64,000 nt of DNA from Alphaproteobacteria bacterium (GTDB lineage Bacteria; Pseudomonadota; Alphaproteobacteria; UBA6615), in contig JBDXCV010000003.1 in NCBI GenBank assembly GCA_039980135.1, forward strand, positions 744,001 through 808,000, read 5' to 3'. The notes beneath the pieces were generated by a model. The model was not told the origin of the DNA. It saw only the letters and a list, made by a program, of their open reading frames with translations, and searched no databases. Within the stretch, counting starts at the first letter, position 1. Each line of letters opens with the position of its first letter. The translations under genes were made by a program, and so were the position numbers. Positions 49,844 to 58,599 of the stretch are shown here, piece by piece.

Positions 49844-50242
49844 ATGAATATCAGCGAAGCGGCTGCGCAGGCGGGTCTGCCGACCAAGACCATCCGCTAT
49901 TACGAGGATATCGGGCTGGTGGAACCGGCGCGGCGCCGCGACAACGGCTATCGGGACTATGCGGACCGCGACGTGCACATGCTTCGCTTCCTGTCACGGG
50001 CACGGGGCCTGGGGTTCTCCGTTGCGGACTGCCGGGCGCTGGTGGCGCTCTACGCCGACACGGATCGCAAGAGCGCCGATGTGAAGGAGATCGCGCTCAA
50101 CCGGGTGGCGGATATCGACGCCAAGATCGTTGAGCTACAGGCGATGCGCGCGACCCTGGTCGATCTTTCCGAAAACTGCCATGGCGACGACCGGCCCGAT
50201 TGCCCGATCATTGACGATCTGGCTGACCGGATGGGCCGCTGA
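49844..50242 (+). CDS. cueR: Copper-responsive MerR-family regulator
   Basis: 132 residues. The N-terminal winged helix ([26 protein letters not shown]) and the C-terminal metal loop with Cys112 and Cys120 ([10 protein letters not shown]), in the same numbering as E. coli CueR, indicate a Cu(I) sensor. It activates copper export genes by untwisting a 19-bp-spaced promoter. That promoter lies directly upstream, and a second copy at 58530. The copper ATPase start lies two bases after the stop. Confidence 0.93.
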   Translation: MNISEAAAQAGLPTKTIRYYEDIGLVEPARRRDNGYRDYADRDVHMLRFLSRARGLGFSVADCRALVALYADTDRKSADVKEIALNRVADIDAKIVELQAMRATLVDLSENCHGDDRPDCPIIDDLADRMGR

Positions 50243-50243
50243 C

Positions 50244-52565
50244 ATGAACGAGACGATGACAATGAACGTGACGGTAAATGACCCTGTTTGCGGTATGGAC
50301 GTCGATCCGTCGACCACCGCGCATCATCACGAGCATGCCGGTGAGACGTATCATTTCTGCTCCGCCGGTTGCGCCACAAAGTTCGTCGGTGATCCCGAGT
50401 ATTACCTGTTGCCGCCGGACGAACGGCCCGCGCCGATCGTCGTTCCGGGTGCGCAATACACCTGTCCGATGCATCCCGAGATCATTCGCGACGAGCCCGG
50501 TAGTTGTCCGATCTGTGGCATGGCGTTGGAGCCGATGAGCGTTTCGCTTGATGACGCTCCCAACCCGGAGCTCGTCGATTTCACGCGACGCTTCTGGTTT
50601 GGCGCTTTCCTGACTGTCCCCCTGCTCGTGATCGTGATGGGTGATTTGCTGCCCGGCGTTCATTTTGCCGAGTGGATTGGCACCCCTTGGTATGGCGTGT
50701 TGCAGTTCGTGCTCGGTACGCCGGTGATTCTCTGGTCGGGAAAACCCTTCTTCGAACGCGGCTGGGCATCGGTCGTGAGCCGCAACCTGAACATGTTTAC
50801 GCTTATCTCGCTGGGAACCGGCGCGGCGTTCCTCTATTCGACCGTTGCCGCCTTCGTACCGGGAATTTTCCCCGACGATTTCCGTGGACCCGCCGGTGGT
50901 GTCGAAATGTACTTCGAAGCTGCGGCGGTCATCATTGTGCTGGTCCTACTGGGTCAGGTCATGGAGTTGCGTGCACGCGAACAAACCAGTGGCGCATTGC
51001 GCGCGCTCCTCGATCTGGCGCCGAAAACCGCTCGTCGGATACGCGATGACGGATCGGACGAGGAAGTGTCTCTCGATGCGATTGTGCCGGACGACAGGCT
51101 GCGAGTGCGTCCGGGCGAGAAAGTTCCCGTTGACGGGACTGTGGTCGAAGGTCGTAGCTCCATCGACGAATCGATGGTGACGGGCGAATCCATCCCGGTC
51201 GAAAAAGCGCCTGACGATACGGTGATCGGGGCCACCCTGAACGGCACCGGTGGACTGGTAATCCGCGCCGATCGAGTCGGCGCCGATACCATGCTGTCGC
51301 GGATCGTGCAGATGGTTGCGGAAGCCCAGCGATCCCGCGCCCCGATTCAGCGACTGGCGGATGCCGTCGCCGGGTATTTCGTTCCAGTGGTCGTGGTAAT
51401 CGCCATTGTTGCTTTTATCGTCTGGGCGATCTGGGGGCCGCCGCCGGCCATGGCGTTTGCACTCATCTCGGCGGTGTCCGTTCTGATAATCGCCTGTCCG
51501 TGCGCCCTCGGCCTCGCCACCCCCATGTCGATCATGGTCGGGACCGGGCGCGGCGCCCAGGCCGGGGTCCTGATCAAGAACGCCGAGGCGCTCGAGAAGT
51601 TCGAAAAGGTGGACACGCTGGTGGTCGACAAAACCGGCACGCTGACGGAAGGCAAGCCGCGGCTAACGTCCATTGAAACTGCTTCCGGCACGGCAAACGA
51701 CGATCTTCTGCTTCTAGCTGCCAGCCTGGAACGCGGCAGTGAACATCCGCTTGCCGCTGCCATTGTTGATGCGGCACTTGATGCGGATCTCGATCTCGTG
51801 GAACCCACAAGGTTCGAGGCAGTGACTGGTAAGGGTGTTGCGGGCGAGGTCGATGGTCAGAAAGTCCTCCTGGGGAATGCCAGGATGCTCGAACATGCAG
51901 GGATTGACCCGGGCAACTGGACCGACCACGCAGACGAGCTTCGCCGGGAGGGTGAGACAGTCATGCTGGTCGCGGTCGACGGCGCGATTGCCGGCATCAT
52001 CGGTGTCGCGGACCCGGTCAAGCAATCAACTCCCGAGGCCCTGCGTTTGTTGCGCGAGGAAGGGATTCGCGTGGTCATGCTCACCGGTGACAATCGGACG
52101 ACCGCAGAGGCCGTGGCGCGACGCCTCGGAATCGAAGATGTCGAAGCAGACGTTCTGCCCGAGGAAAAGGCGGCGGTCGTAAAGAAATACCAGTCCGAAG
52201 GCCGGATCGTGGCGATGGCGGGTGATGGCGTGAACGACGCGCCAGCTCTCGCGAGCGCGGATGTGGGCATCGCCATGGGCACGGGGACGGATGTCGCGAT
52301 CGAAAGCGCGGGTATCACGCTGATCAAGGGCGACCTGATGGGTGCCGTGCGGGCACGGCGCCTGTCGCGCGCAACCATGCGAAACATCCGCCAGAACCTG
52401 TTCTTTGCGTTCTTCTATAACGCGCTTGGTGTGCCGATCGCGGCCGGTGTGCTGTTCCCGTTCCTGGGCATTCTGCTTAGCCCGATGTTCGCGGCCGCGG
52501 CGATGAGCCTGAGCTCGGTGTCGGTTGTCGGAAACGCGCTGCGCCTCCGAAAGGTCAGGGTATGA
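50244..52565 (+). CDS. copA: P1B-type copper-translocating ATPase
   Basis: 773 residues from ATG 50244; the frame to 50130 is a shadow inside cueR. An N-terminal YHS domain (DPVCGMDVD, residues 12-20) is followed by a heavy-metal-binding domain with CPMHPEI near 72-78 and CPICGM. The membrane part has C418-P-C. The P-domain has D462-K-T-G-T and GDGVNDAP, and the actuator TGES. This is a Cu(I) exporter with YHS and HMBD domains in place of a classical CxxC domain. Coupled with cueR and by ATGA to the next gene. Confidence 0.95.
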   Translation: MNETMTMNVTVNDPVCGMDVDPSTTAHHHEHAGETYHFCSAGCATKFVGDPEYYLLPPDERPAPIVVPGAQYTCPMHPEIIRDEPGSCPICGMALEPMSVSLDDAPNPELVDFTRRFWFGAFLTVPLLVIVMGDLLPGVHFAEWIGTPWYGVLQFVLGTPVILWSGKPFFERGWASVVSRNLNMFTLISLGTGAAFLYSTVAAFVPGIFPDDFRGPAGGVEMYFEAAAVIIVLVLLGQVMELRAREQTSGALRALLDLAPKTARRIRDDGSDEEVSLDAIVPDDRLRVRPGEKVPVDGTVVEGRSSIDESMVTGESIPVEKAPDDTVIGATLNGTGGLVIRADRVGADTMLSRIVQMVAEAQRSRAPIQRLADAVAGYFVPVVVVIAIVAFIVWAIWGPPPAMAFALISAVSVLIIACPCALGLATPMSIMVGTGRGAQAGVLIKNAEALEKFEKVDTLVVDKTGTLTEGKPRLTSIETASGTANDDLLLLAASLERGSEHPLAAAIVDAALDADLDLVEPTRFEAVTGKGVAGEVDGQKVLLGNARMLEHAGIDPGNWTDHADELRREGETVMLVAVDGAIAGIIGVADPVKQSTPEALRLLREEGIRVVMLTGDNRTTAEAVARRLGIEDVEADVLPEEKAAVVKKYQSEGRIVAMAGDGVNDAPALASADVGIAMGTGTDVAIESAGITLIKGDLMGAVRARRLSRATMRNIRQNLFFAFFYNALGVPIAAGVLFPFLGILLSPMFAAAAMSLSSVSVVGNALRLRKVRV

Positions 52566-52930
52566 CGAATGGGAAAACATTGGTCCGGCGCATATTTGGG
52601 GTGTCCCTCGCGACCTCGTGGGTCGTGGTCGAACCTGCAACCGTGTCGGCTATTGGGTATGGCGACGGCCTTATGGGTTGGGGCTCCGGCTTCGGTCTCG
52701 GTCATATGTTCTTCGGCGGCGTGATGATGATTGCGTTCTGGGGCACGATCATTGTCCTGTTTCTGGCAGTGCACCGGTTCTCAGGTTCGGGAACGCCGCA
52801 GCGTCAGGACGCGGCTGACCGGAGTCTCGTGTTGCGTCGTCTCGAAGAAATATATGCGAAAGGCGATATCGATCGCACCGAATTCGAAGAGAAGCGGCAA
52901 ACCCTGATGCAATCGCGTGGGTCTGTCTGA
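52562..52930 (+). CDS. Small membrane protein with SHOCT domain
   Basis: 122 residues. One strong membrane segment near residues 52-70 ([18 protein letters not shown]) and an N-terminal hydrophobic stretch precede a C-terminal SHOCT motif ([25 protein letters not shown]). Such proteins often accompany copper ATPases. The ATG overlaps the copA stop (ATGA), so they are co-translated. The function is unknown; SHOCT domains commonly mediate oligomerisation. Confidence 0.85.
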   Translation: MTNGKTLVRRIFGVSLATSWVVVEPATVSAIGYGDGLMGWGSGFGLGHMFFGGVMMIAFWGTIIVLFLAVHRFSGSGTPQRQDAADRSLVLRRLEEIYAKGDIDRTEFEEKRQTLMQSRGSV

Positions 52931-53021
52931 GGTGGGGGGACCGAGTATGGATGTCCATGATCCGAAATGGTTCGCGGGCTTTCATCGATGGGAAAACTCT
53001 TAATCGAAAAGGATTCAAAAG

Positions 53022-53402
53022 ATGAAAACGATACTGACTGTACTCGCTATTTCCGCAGTTCTGGTGTCACCGGCCCTGTCTCACAGTTCCAACGACGCGC
53101 TAGGCGCGCACCAGGGGTTTTCACAAATGGACCGGATGATGAATCGAGCGGATGAGACGACGGATCCAGCGGAACGTCGCGAACTTGAGCAACAACACAT
53201 GACACTCATGAGCGCACAGATGGGCATGATGCACGAAATGATGGGTGGTCATCGTGATGGTCCATCAGATTCCCCGCGGATGGGTCCGGATTCGATGGAA
53301 GACCGGGCAAACCGCATGGAAGATCGCATGGACATGATGCAACAGATGATGGAGCACATGTTTGCGCAGCAGGAAATGATGATGCGTGACGAAAGCCGGT
53401 AG
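53022..53402 (+). CDS. Secreted methionine-rich protein
   Basis: 126 residues with a signal peptide (residues 1-20, LTVLAISAVLVSPALS) and SD AAAGGATTC. The mature part is unusually rich in Met (MDRMM, MGMMHEMMGGH, MDMMQQMMEHMFAQQEMMM) and acidic and Arg residues, giving Cu(I)-binding-like M-x2-M clusters in a likely helical protein. It lies in the copper island, so periplasmic copper binding is a good guess; no known family is recognised. Confidence 0.75.
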   Translation: MKTILTVLAISAVLVSPALSHSSNDALGAHQGFSQMDRMMNRADETTDPAERRELEQQHMTLMSAQMGMMHEMMGGHRDGPSDSPRMGPDSMEDRANRMEDRMDMMQQMMEHMFAQQEMMMRDESR

Positions 53403-53441
53403 GATCGCGCCGTCATCCGCATTCTTTCGGATAGGGCGGTT

Positions 53442-54248
53442 GTGCATCTGCGTGCGACCGACCCGTTCGAATGTTGGGCCGGCACCATGAATGTTCGCGG
53501 AACCTATACCCTGTGCCGCCGCGAGACTCTGCGTTTTAGATCGGTATGGTTGCAAACGATCTTGGGGCCGGTGATCAGCGTTCTGCTCTTTGTCGTCGTG
53601 TTCACCGCGGCCTTGGGACGTAGCGATATTGTCATAAGCGGTACGTCCTACGTTGCGTTCATCGTCCCGGGGCTGGTTCTTATGGCGATGCTCCAGAACG
53701 CATTCGCGAATACGTCGTCATCGCTGCTGATCGCAAAGGTCAGCGGCACAATTGTCGATGTTCTGATGGCTCCGCTCGCGCCGTTTGAGCTTGTGATCGG
53801 ATATGCCACGGCAGCCGTTTTCCGAGCGCTTATTATCGCGGCTTTGTTGGTCAGTGTGGTCGCTCCGTTTGTCGATATCGCCGTTAACAGTTGGCCCCTG
53901 CTGATTGCCGTCGGCCTTCTCGCGAGCATGGCGTTCGCCGTCCTGGGAATCATTACCGGCATACTCGCCACCCGCATGGAACATGTGGCCGGCATGTCGA
54001 TGATCATCATCGCGCCGCTGACGATGCTCGCCGGTACGTTTTACTCGGTATCGACGCTGACGGAACCGTTCCAGGCCCTGAGTTATTTGAACCCGGTTTT
54101 CTATGCCGTGGACGCATTTCGGGACGCCTTCACCGGCGTGTCAGAAGGGGCTCCGGTGGCTAGTTTGATCGGCCTGATCGTCGCGAACTTCATGCTGTTT
54201 GGAACGGCAGTTCTGATGTTTCGGAACGGCTATCGCCTGAAAGGTTGA
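53442..54248 (+). CDS. ABC-2 type transporter permease
   Basis: 268 residues (or 253 from ATG 53487; GTG 53442 has AGGG upstream). Six membrane segments and the family motif FYSVSTLTEPFQALSYLNPVFYAVDAFRDAF near the end resemble NodJ/KpsM-type permeases. These need an ATP-binding partner encoded nearby, but none is found in the window. It may use a distant ATPase or be a remnant. Its place in the copper island suggests export of a metal or envelope component. Confidence 0.85.
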   Translation: MHLRATDPFECWAGTMNVRGTYTLCRRETLRFRSVWLQTILGPVISVLLFVVVFTAALGRSDIVISGTSYVAFIVPGLVLMAMLQNAFANTSSSLLIAKVSGTIVDVLMAPLAPFELVIGYATAAVFRALIIAALLVSVVAPFVDIAVNSWPLLIAVGLLASMAFAVLGIITGILATRMEHVAGMSMIIIAPLTMLAGTFYSVSTLTEPFQALSYLNPVFYAVDAFRDAFTGVSEGAPVASLIGLIVANFMLFGTAVLMFRNGYRLKG

Positions 54249-54341
54249 ATATTTTCTGTGCTTGGTGAGGGGCGGTTTGAAGATCGGCCTGCGTGTTGAA
54301 GTTTTCGAATGGCATTCCGGAATTCTATTAGGGGACGAAAA

Positions 54342-54599
54342 ATGGCAATCAATGCAAACAAACTGGCGATCGCCACGGCCACCGTGTTTGGCGTTCTGTG
54401 GATTATCTGTAGCGCGCTCGTTGCGATGTTTCCCGGGCCGATGCTCCGGATGACCGCCTACATGGTCCACGCGGAACCGTTGGCGTTCCAGTGGTCTCTC
54501 TCGTTGGTGGGTTTTGTCTGGGGATTGGTGCTTTGGTCTGTTCTGTCGGGCTTGATCGTCTGGATGATTGCGCGTTTTTACAACCGCATCGCGGCCTGA
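54342..54599 (+). CDS. DUF5676-like small membrane protein
   Basis: 85 residues from the ATG at 54342 with AGGGGACG upstream (a longer frame from 54309 is less likely). Two membrane segments (residues 9-30 and 55-78) enclose a loop with MLRMTAYMVHAE. The pattern fits the small DUF5676 family often seen by copper-handling genes. No catalytic motif is present. Confidence 0.75.
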   Translation: MAINANKLAIATATVFGVLWIICSALVAMFPGPMLRMTAYMVHAEPLAFQWSLSLVGFVWGLVLWSVLSGLIVWMIARFYNRIAA

Positions 54600-54718
54600 G
54601 TTTTCCGCTTGCATGCGGAGAAACGCCAGCCTGGCAGAATTAGCCAAATCGTGGACACTAACTGAAGAGTTGATTCCCGTGAAAGGTTCACAGGCGCGAC
54701 TATTCCCAAGACATCGCA

Positions 54719-55255
54719 TCAGCTTATTCCCGCCCGCTTTGCCAGTTCCCGGTAGAGTGCCTCGGGACTGACACCGATCTGCTGTGCGAGACTTTTCCAT
54801 TCGCCCTTCGGGGGCAACGCACCATGCCAGCTTTCCCATGCCGTCAGTCGCGCTTCGATTGTCTTGAGCGACAGCACCTCGGCCCGAAACCTTGTGTTCT
54901 GAACTTCATGTGCCAGGTGCGCCATGAAGGCTTCGGCAAATGCCGGCTCGCTCCGAAGTCGTTTGCGCAGCGTGCTTCGCGGGATGCTCTGGACCGTTGT
55001 CGCCTCCCGGGCAACCGCGTCGCAGTGGTAGCTATTCGCGAACAGGGACGCCTCCGCGATCACCCCGCCGGGGCCTGTGCGTTGCAGGATGACAGCGCCG
55101 CCATTCTCATCGAATCGAACAAGATGCGCCTCGCCCTCAAGCACCAGGTAGAGGTGCCGGATGGGCTGTCCAAGATGGAAAAGATGCTCACCGGGATCGA
55201 GCTTAAGGCGGGTGCCGCGCGATGATCGCAGAAGATCAAATATCTCCGAGGACAT
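54719..55255 (-). CDS. Crp/Fnr-family transcription regulator
   Basis: About 178 residues from ATG 55255 (two more ATG codons at 55261 and 55267 precede it in frame). The N-terminal cyclic-nucleotide-binding fold (GEHLFHLGQPIRHLYLVLEGEAHLVRF) is followed by the dimer helix and a short HTH (WKSLAQQIGVSPEALYREL). No iron-sulphur cysteine cluster or clear cAMP phosphate-binding RExx motif is seen, so it is not FNR or a typical CRP. The start codons sit inside a perfect 20-base palindrome, which suggests autoregulation. Confidence 0.85.
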   Translation of the reverse strand: MSSEIFDLLRSSRGTRLKLDPGEHLFHLGQPIRHLYLVLEGEAHLVRFDENGGAVILQRTGPGGVIAEASLFANSYHCDAVAREATTVQSIPRSTLRKRLRSEPAFAEAFMAHLAHEVQNTRFRAEVLSLKTIEARLTAWESWHGALPPKGEWKSLAQQIGVSPEALYRELAKRAGIS

Positions 55256-55270
55256 GATCATGATCATGTC
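55251..55270. promoter_or_regulatory. Perfect palindrome over the Crp/Fnr gene start
   Basis: A perfect 20-base palindrome that contains TGAT-N4-ATCA, the FNR/CRP-like half-site arrangement, and covers the regulator's three possible ATG codons. It also lies 55 bases before the divergent gene at 55326. It is a likely operator for autoregulation and control of both genes. Confidence 0.6.
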
Positions 55271-55325
55271 AGATTCGCGACAACGCGGGCAAGGTCCGGA
55301 CTGAATTAACACGCAGGAGAGTAAA

Positions 55326-55919
55326 ATGCTGAAGTATATTGTTACCGTTGCCGCCTTGATGTTGCCGCTTGCCGCACAGGCACAGCATGCCGATCGCATG
55401 CATAATTCCGGTATGCCCCATGTCGATCATGGCCGCGATCACGGTGTCGGGATGGAGCGAGTGGAAAGCGTCTCCGCCCGGGAACCGGGCCAGGGCGCCT
55501 TCGCCGCAATTCAGGAGATCGTCGCGCTATTGGAATCCGATGCGGGCACCGACTGGACGAAGGTAGATATCAACGGGCTCCGGGAACATCTGATCGATAT
55601 GGACAACGTCACATTGCGAGCGGTCGTGACGGTGACGAACATTGATAGCGGCAAACGCTATCTGGTGACGGGCGCAGGGGCGATCCGTGATTCGATCGAC
55701 CGCATGATCAAAGGGCACGCCGAGACCATGGACGGGGTGAACGGCATCAATATCTCAGCCGTCAGCTTCCCGAACGGCGCGGCGATGACCGTAACGGTTG
55801 CGGATCCCGGGAATCTGGCGAAGCTCGACGGTCTCGGCTTCATCGGGATCATGGCGCTCGGCACGCATCACCAGGATCATCACCTCATGGTCGCGAAGGG
55901 TGAAGACCCGCATGGGTGA
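55326..55919 (+). CDS. Secreted histidine-rich protein of unknown function
   Basis: 197 residues. A signal peptide (residues 1-19, VTVAALMLPLAAQA) precedes an N-terminal His/Met segment ([20 protein letters not shown]) that looks metal-binding. A folded domain of about 120 residues follows, ending with HHQDHHLMVAKGEDPHG. Ribosome site AGGAGAG. It diverges from the Crp/Fnr regulator across the shared palindrome. A role in copper binding is suggested by location and composition; no family is recognised. Confidence 0.75.
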   Translation: MLKYIVTVAALMLPLAAQAQHADRMHNSGMPHVDHGRDHGVGMERVESVSAREPGQGAFAAIQEIVALLESDAGTDWTKVDINGLREHLIDMDNVTLRAVVTVTNIDSGKRYLVTGAGAIRDSIDRMIKGHAETMDGVNGINISAVSFPNGAAMTVTVADPGNLAKLDGLGFIGIMALGTHHQDHHLMVAKGEDPHG

Positions 55920-55966
55920 TGCCCGAGCGGCAGAAATCTGCATTTACCGAGAGGCACTCCGGTGCG

Positions 55967-56866
55967 TCATTTCGTATCGTTGTTGTTCAGAAGATAAAAA
56001 GCGATCGCGCGCAGGTCCTCGTTGGTCAGCCATGAGGTGCCGTCGCGAATGACCTCGCCCATGCTGCCGCCGAGCACGTCGCCATTGGGCTTGGTACCGA
56101 ATCGCAGACCGAATGCGAGATTTCGCTCGGTCCAGCCTTTCTTGAGAAGTGCTTCCGGTGTGATCGGCGGCGAACGCTCATCACCGGGCAATCCGCCGGT
56201 GCCGTGGAGGGCCTGTTCCGCATCTCGGGCGCCGAGTGGATTTCGGGGGGTGTGACACGCGCCGCAGTGTGCCGGGCCGGTCACGATGTATTTGCCGCGA
56301 TTCCAAAGGTCGTTCCGGGCCGGATTTCGGGTGTAGGTCTCCGATTCGAAGAACAGATTTTGCCATCCACGAAGAGCCCAGCGCTGATTGAATGGGAATT
56401 TGAGCTGCTGCGGTTTTGTGGACTCGCTCGCGTCGGGGACGGTTTTGAACGCCGCCCAGAGGTCCGCGACATCCTGATCCGTGAGCTTGGAATAGAAGGT
56501 GTAGGGAAATGCCGGATAGTACGGCTTTCCGTCCGGCGAGATTCCATGACGCAGCGCGCGCGCGAAGTCGTTGACGGACCAGTCTCCCAGACCTGCGACG
56601 GGGTCTGGCGTGATGTTCGGGCCATAGAATGTGCCAAACAGTGTCTCAAGAGGTGGTCCACCCGCCAGGAGTTCACCCCCCTCGGCTTCGTTCGTATGAC
56701 ACGCAATACAGCCGGCGAGACGCGCAACATACGCCCCGCGTTCCGGGTCACCTTCGAGAGACGAGATATCGGATTCCGGCGCCTGACCTCCGCGAAAAAT
56801 CAGCAATGCGCCGCCTGCGGCGACCGCCACGATCACTGCGGCGGCTACCAGGAATAACTTCTTCAT
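55967..56866 (-). CDS. Membrane-anchored dihaem cytochrome c
   Basis: 299 residues with an N-terminal membrane anchor (residues 4-25). Two haem c motifs are present: CIACH near residue 55 and CGACH near residue 198; axial methionines are likely in the regions GISPDGKPY and GGSMGEVI. The organisation resembles the cytochrome subunits of alcohol dehydrogenase and of related periplasmic oxidoreductases. It lies nine bases downstream of a cytochrome c' gene. It probably shuttles electrons in the periplasm in connection with copper stress. Confidence 0.87.
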   Translation of the reverse strand: MKKLFLVAAAVIVAVAAGGALLIFRGGQAPESDISSLEGDPERGAYVARLAGCIACHTNEAEGGELLAGGPPLETLFGTFYGPNITPDPVAGLGDWSVNDFARALRHGISPDGKPYYPAFPYTFYSKLTDQDVADLWAAFKTVPDASESTKPQQLKFPFNQRWALRGWQNLFFESETYTRNPARNDLWNRGKYIVTGPAHCGACHTPRNPLGARDAEQALHGTGGLPGDERSPPITPEALLKKGWTERNLAFGLRFGTKPNGDVLGGSMGEVIRDGTSWLTNEDLRAIAFYLLNNNDTK

Positions 56867-56875
56867 GGGAGTTGC

Positions 56876-57460
56876 CTACTGTTTTTTACGGAACTGTGTG
56901 TGACAGGCGCTGCATGTCTGCGTGAGGCGTGCGAACGCTGCATCGGGCGACATCTGCGCGAGGGCGGCCGGATCGTTCATCCGCATCCCGTCGGTCGAGC
57001 CCGTCATGGGATTACTCCGTCCCATGGGGCTCATTCCCGTGCCCCCCTGGCGCCCGCCGCGCATGCCCGGGCCGCGCGTATTTTCGGCCACCGCCGCCAA
57101 AGCATTGGCGTATCTCGTCAGGTCCTCGGACAGTTCCGAGAAACGTTCCCAATTCTGCCAGATGGCCGGCAAGGATTCGCTCGGGCCTTGAATGCTTCCC
57201 TCGGGGAACAACCGGGTCAGCTGCTCGCCGCCATGGCTGCCGATGGATTGCGCGGCGTCGCGAACGGCGGTGGCTTCGTAATTCTTTTCGCCCTGGAACA
57301 TCTCCGTGATGATCTTCATGGACTTGCCCACGGAATCCATGAGGTCCATTCGTTCCTTCACAATGCCGGTGGCGCCGCCGTGGGCGAGGGCCAGGCTGGT
57401 GGACAGCAGAACCGCCGCGGCTCCGAAGAATATAGTCGTTCTGAGTTTGATATTTCGCAT
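56876..57460 (-). CDS. Cytochrome c' / class II cytochrome
   Basis: 194 residues with a signal peptide (residues 1-26, ending ALAHG). A helical bundle leads to a single haem motif near the C terminus (CSACHTQFRKKQ), the layout of class II cytochromes c' and c556. The middle part includes a glycine/methionine-rich insertion (GMRGGRQGGTGMSPMGRS). GGGAATGGGAAT provides the ribosome site. It is first of the pair with the dihaem gene. Confidence 0.88.
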   Translation of the reverse strand: MRNIKLRTTIFFGAAAVLLSTSLALAHGGATGIVKERMDLMDSVGKSMKIITEMFQGEKNYEATAVRDAAQSIGSHGGEQLTRLFPEGSIQGPSESLPAIWQNWERFSELSEDLTRYANALAAVAENTRGPGMRGGRQGGTGMSPMGRSNPMTGSTDGMRMNDPAALAQMSPDAAFARLTQTCSACHTQFRKKQ

Positions 57461-57562
57461 ATTCCCATTCCCAATATTGTCTTCGCAGTGCCCTGATGGC
57501 CCACCATGTTTTGGTCGGGCGGATGGCCGCGGAAACGTTGAAAGAAATTCAACTCGTACAGG

Positions 57563-57943
57563 TCAGCTGACTTGGGGTTTGGGAGGAGGGGGATCAATCA
57601 GAAGATATAAAGCGGAAGGTGGTCCAAACTTTACGGAGAACGAAGCGGTGCTTCTTGTCCGTCGAAGTTCAGACGCATAGGTACCGGAGAGTGAAATGCT
57701 AGAAGAGCAGGGGGTCATGCCGTGATGGCATGATGGCAGTTCTTCGGGCTGCTTTTGACCGGAAGCCGGACCCAACACCCCGCCTGTTGCCTGTGATTCG
57801 AGATTGGTCGTTGAATTCCAGGCACCGTGCGCATGCGCATTCGAGGTGACCAGCGCCAGGAAAATGGTTACCGCCGTAACCGCGATGACGGTCAGGATCA
57901 TGCGTGCGAAAATTCTTTCGGTGAGAACTCTTCGAGACCTCAT
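57563..57943 (-). CDS. Small secreted protein with Cys pair, unknown function
   Basis: 126 residues from ATG 57943. A twin-basic start and a hydrophobic stretch (residues 15-38, AVTAVTIFLALVTSNAHA) form a signal peptide or anchor. The mature part contains PSCHHGMTPC, a possible metal site with two Cys, two His and one Met, and a proline-rich tail (DPPPPKPQ). Similar small proteins occur next to copper genes. A longer frame to 58120 overlaps the cytochrome gene and is not credible. Moderate confidence that it is real. Confidence 0.6.
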   Translation of the reverse strand: MRSRRVLTERIFARMILTVIAVTAVTIFLALVTSNAHAHGAWNSTTNLESQATGGVLGPASGQKQPEELPSCHHGMTPCSSSISLSGTYASELRRTRSTASFSVKFGPPSALYLLIDPPPPKPQVS

Positions 57944-58029
57944 CGGCGCTGCGCCTTTGGTCGTAATCCTGACCAACTGGCGTACCCCAAGAGGTGGACG
58001 GAAACCTGTGAGCTGTCTGCGACCAACGC

Positions 58030-58503
58030 TCAGGAGCCCCCGGCGCGCTTGTTGATGTCGGCCTGGCGCTGCCGGATTTTCTGCGGCCAGCGTGATTTGA
58101 TATAGGCGAGCGAGGCCCATATTTCCTCGTCGGTCAATTTTCCATCGAAGATGGGCATATCCGATTCTACCGGTTGGCCGACGAGGGCAGCCAGACCGAA
58201 CTTCGTCAGTTGAAACAGCGAAATGTCGTCGTGATGCCAGGTATGACCCGGCGCGTCATGGGGTGGCGCGGGGAGCCGACCATTCTCCTTGCGCGTACGC
58301 CAGTTGGCCTGACCTTCTAGATTTGCGCCGTGGCAGGCCGCGCACTGAGATGCGTAGACCTGCTGTCCAAGCGCCACAAGGCTTGCGTTCGCGGGATCCG
58401 CCGAAAGGGTTGCCTCGGCGGCGGGTTTGCCGATCGCAAGGTAGACAACCGCAGCAACGGCCCCGATGGCGAGAATAGCTATGAGTAGGAAACGTTTGGA
58501 CAT
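58030..58503 (-). CDS. Monohaem cytochrome c under CueR-type control
   Basis: 157 residues with an N-terminal membrane segment (residues 4-24) and one haem c motif, C-A-A-C-H, near residue 54, followed by GANLEGQANWRTRKENGRLPAPPHD and SDMPIFDGKLTDEEI with the axial Met. It is a class I cytochrome of the copper island. A CueR-like promoter lies immediately upstream, giving a leader of about 20 bases, so it is probably induced by copper. Confidence 0.88.
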   Translation of the reverse strand: MSKRFLLIAILAIGAVAAVVYLAIGKPAAEATLSADPANASLVALGQQVYASQCAACHGANLEGQANWRTRKENGRLPAPPHDAPGHTWHHDDISLFQLTKFGLAALVGQPVESDMPIFDGKLTDEEIWASLAYIKSRWPQKIRQRQADINKRAGGS

Positions 58504-58529
58504 GAAACTGCTCGCTCAGTGCAGTTCTC

Positions 58530-58560
58530 TCCTTACTGCTTCCAGCCACTGGAAGGTCAA
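58530..58560 (-). promoter_or_regulatory. Second CueR/MerR-type promoter
   Basis: On the minus strand TTGACC (plus 58555-58560) and TAAGGA (58530-58535) are separated by 19 bases. The spacer holds CTTCCAG-N3-CTGGAAG (58539-58555), matching the operator before cueR in 14 positions. It drives the cytochrome gene at 58030-58503. Confidence 0.8.
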
Positions 58561-58599
58561 GCCGGTATCGACGGAAAGGGTCGACCCTTGGGTAATGAC

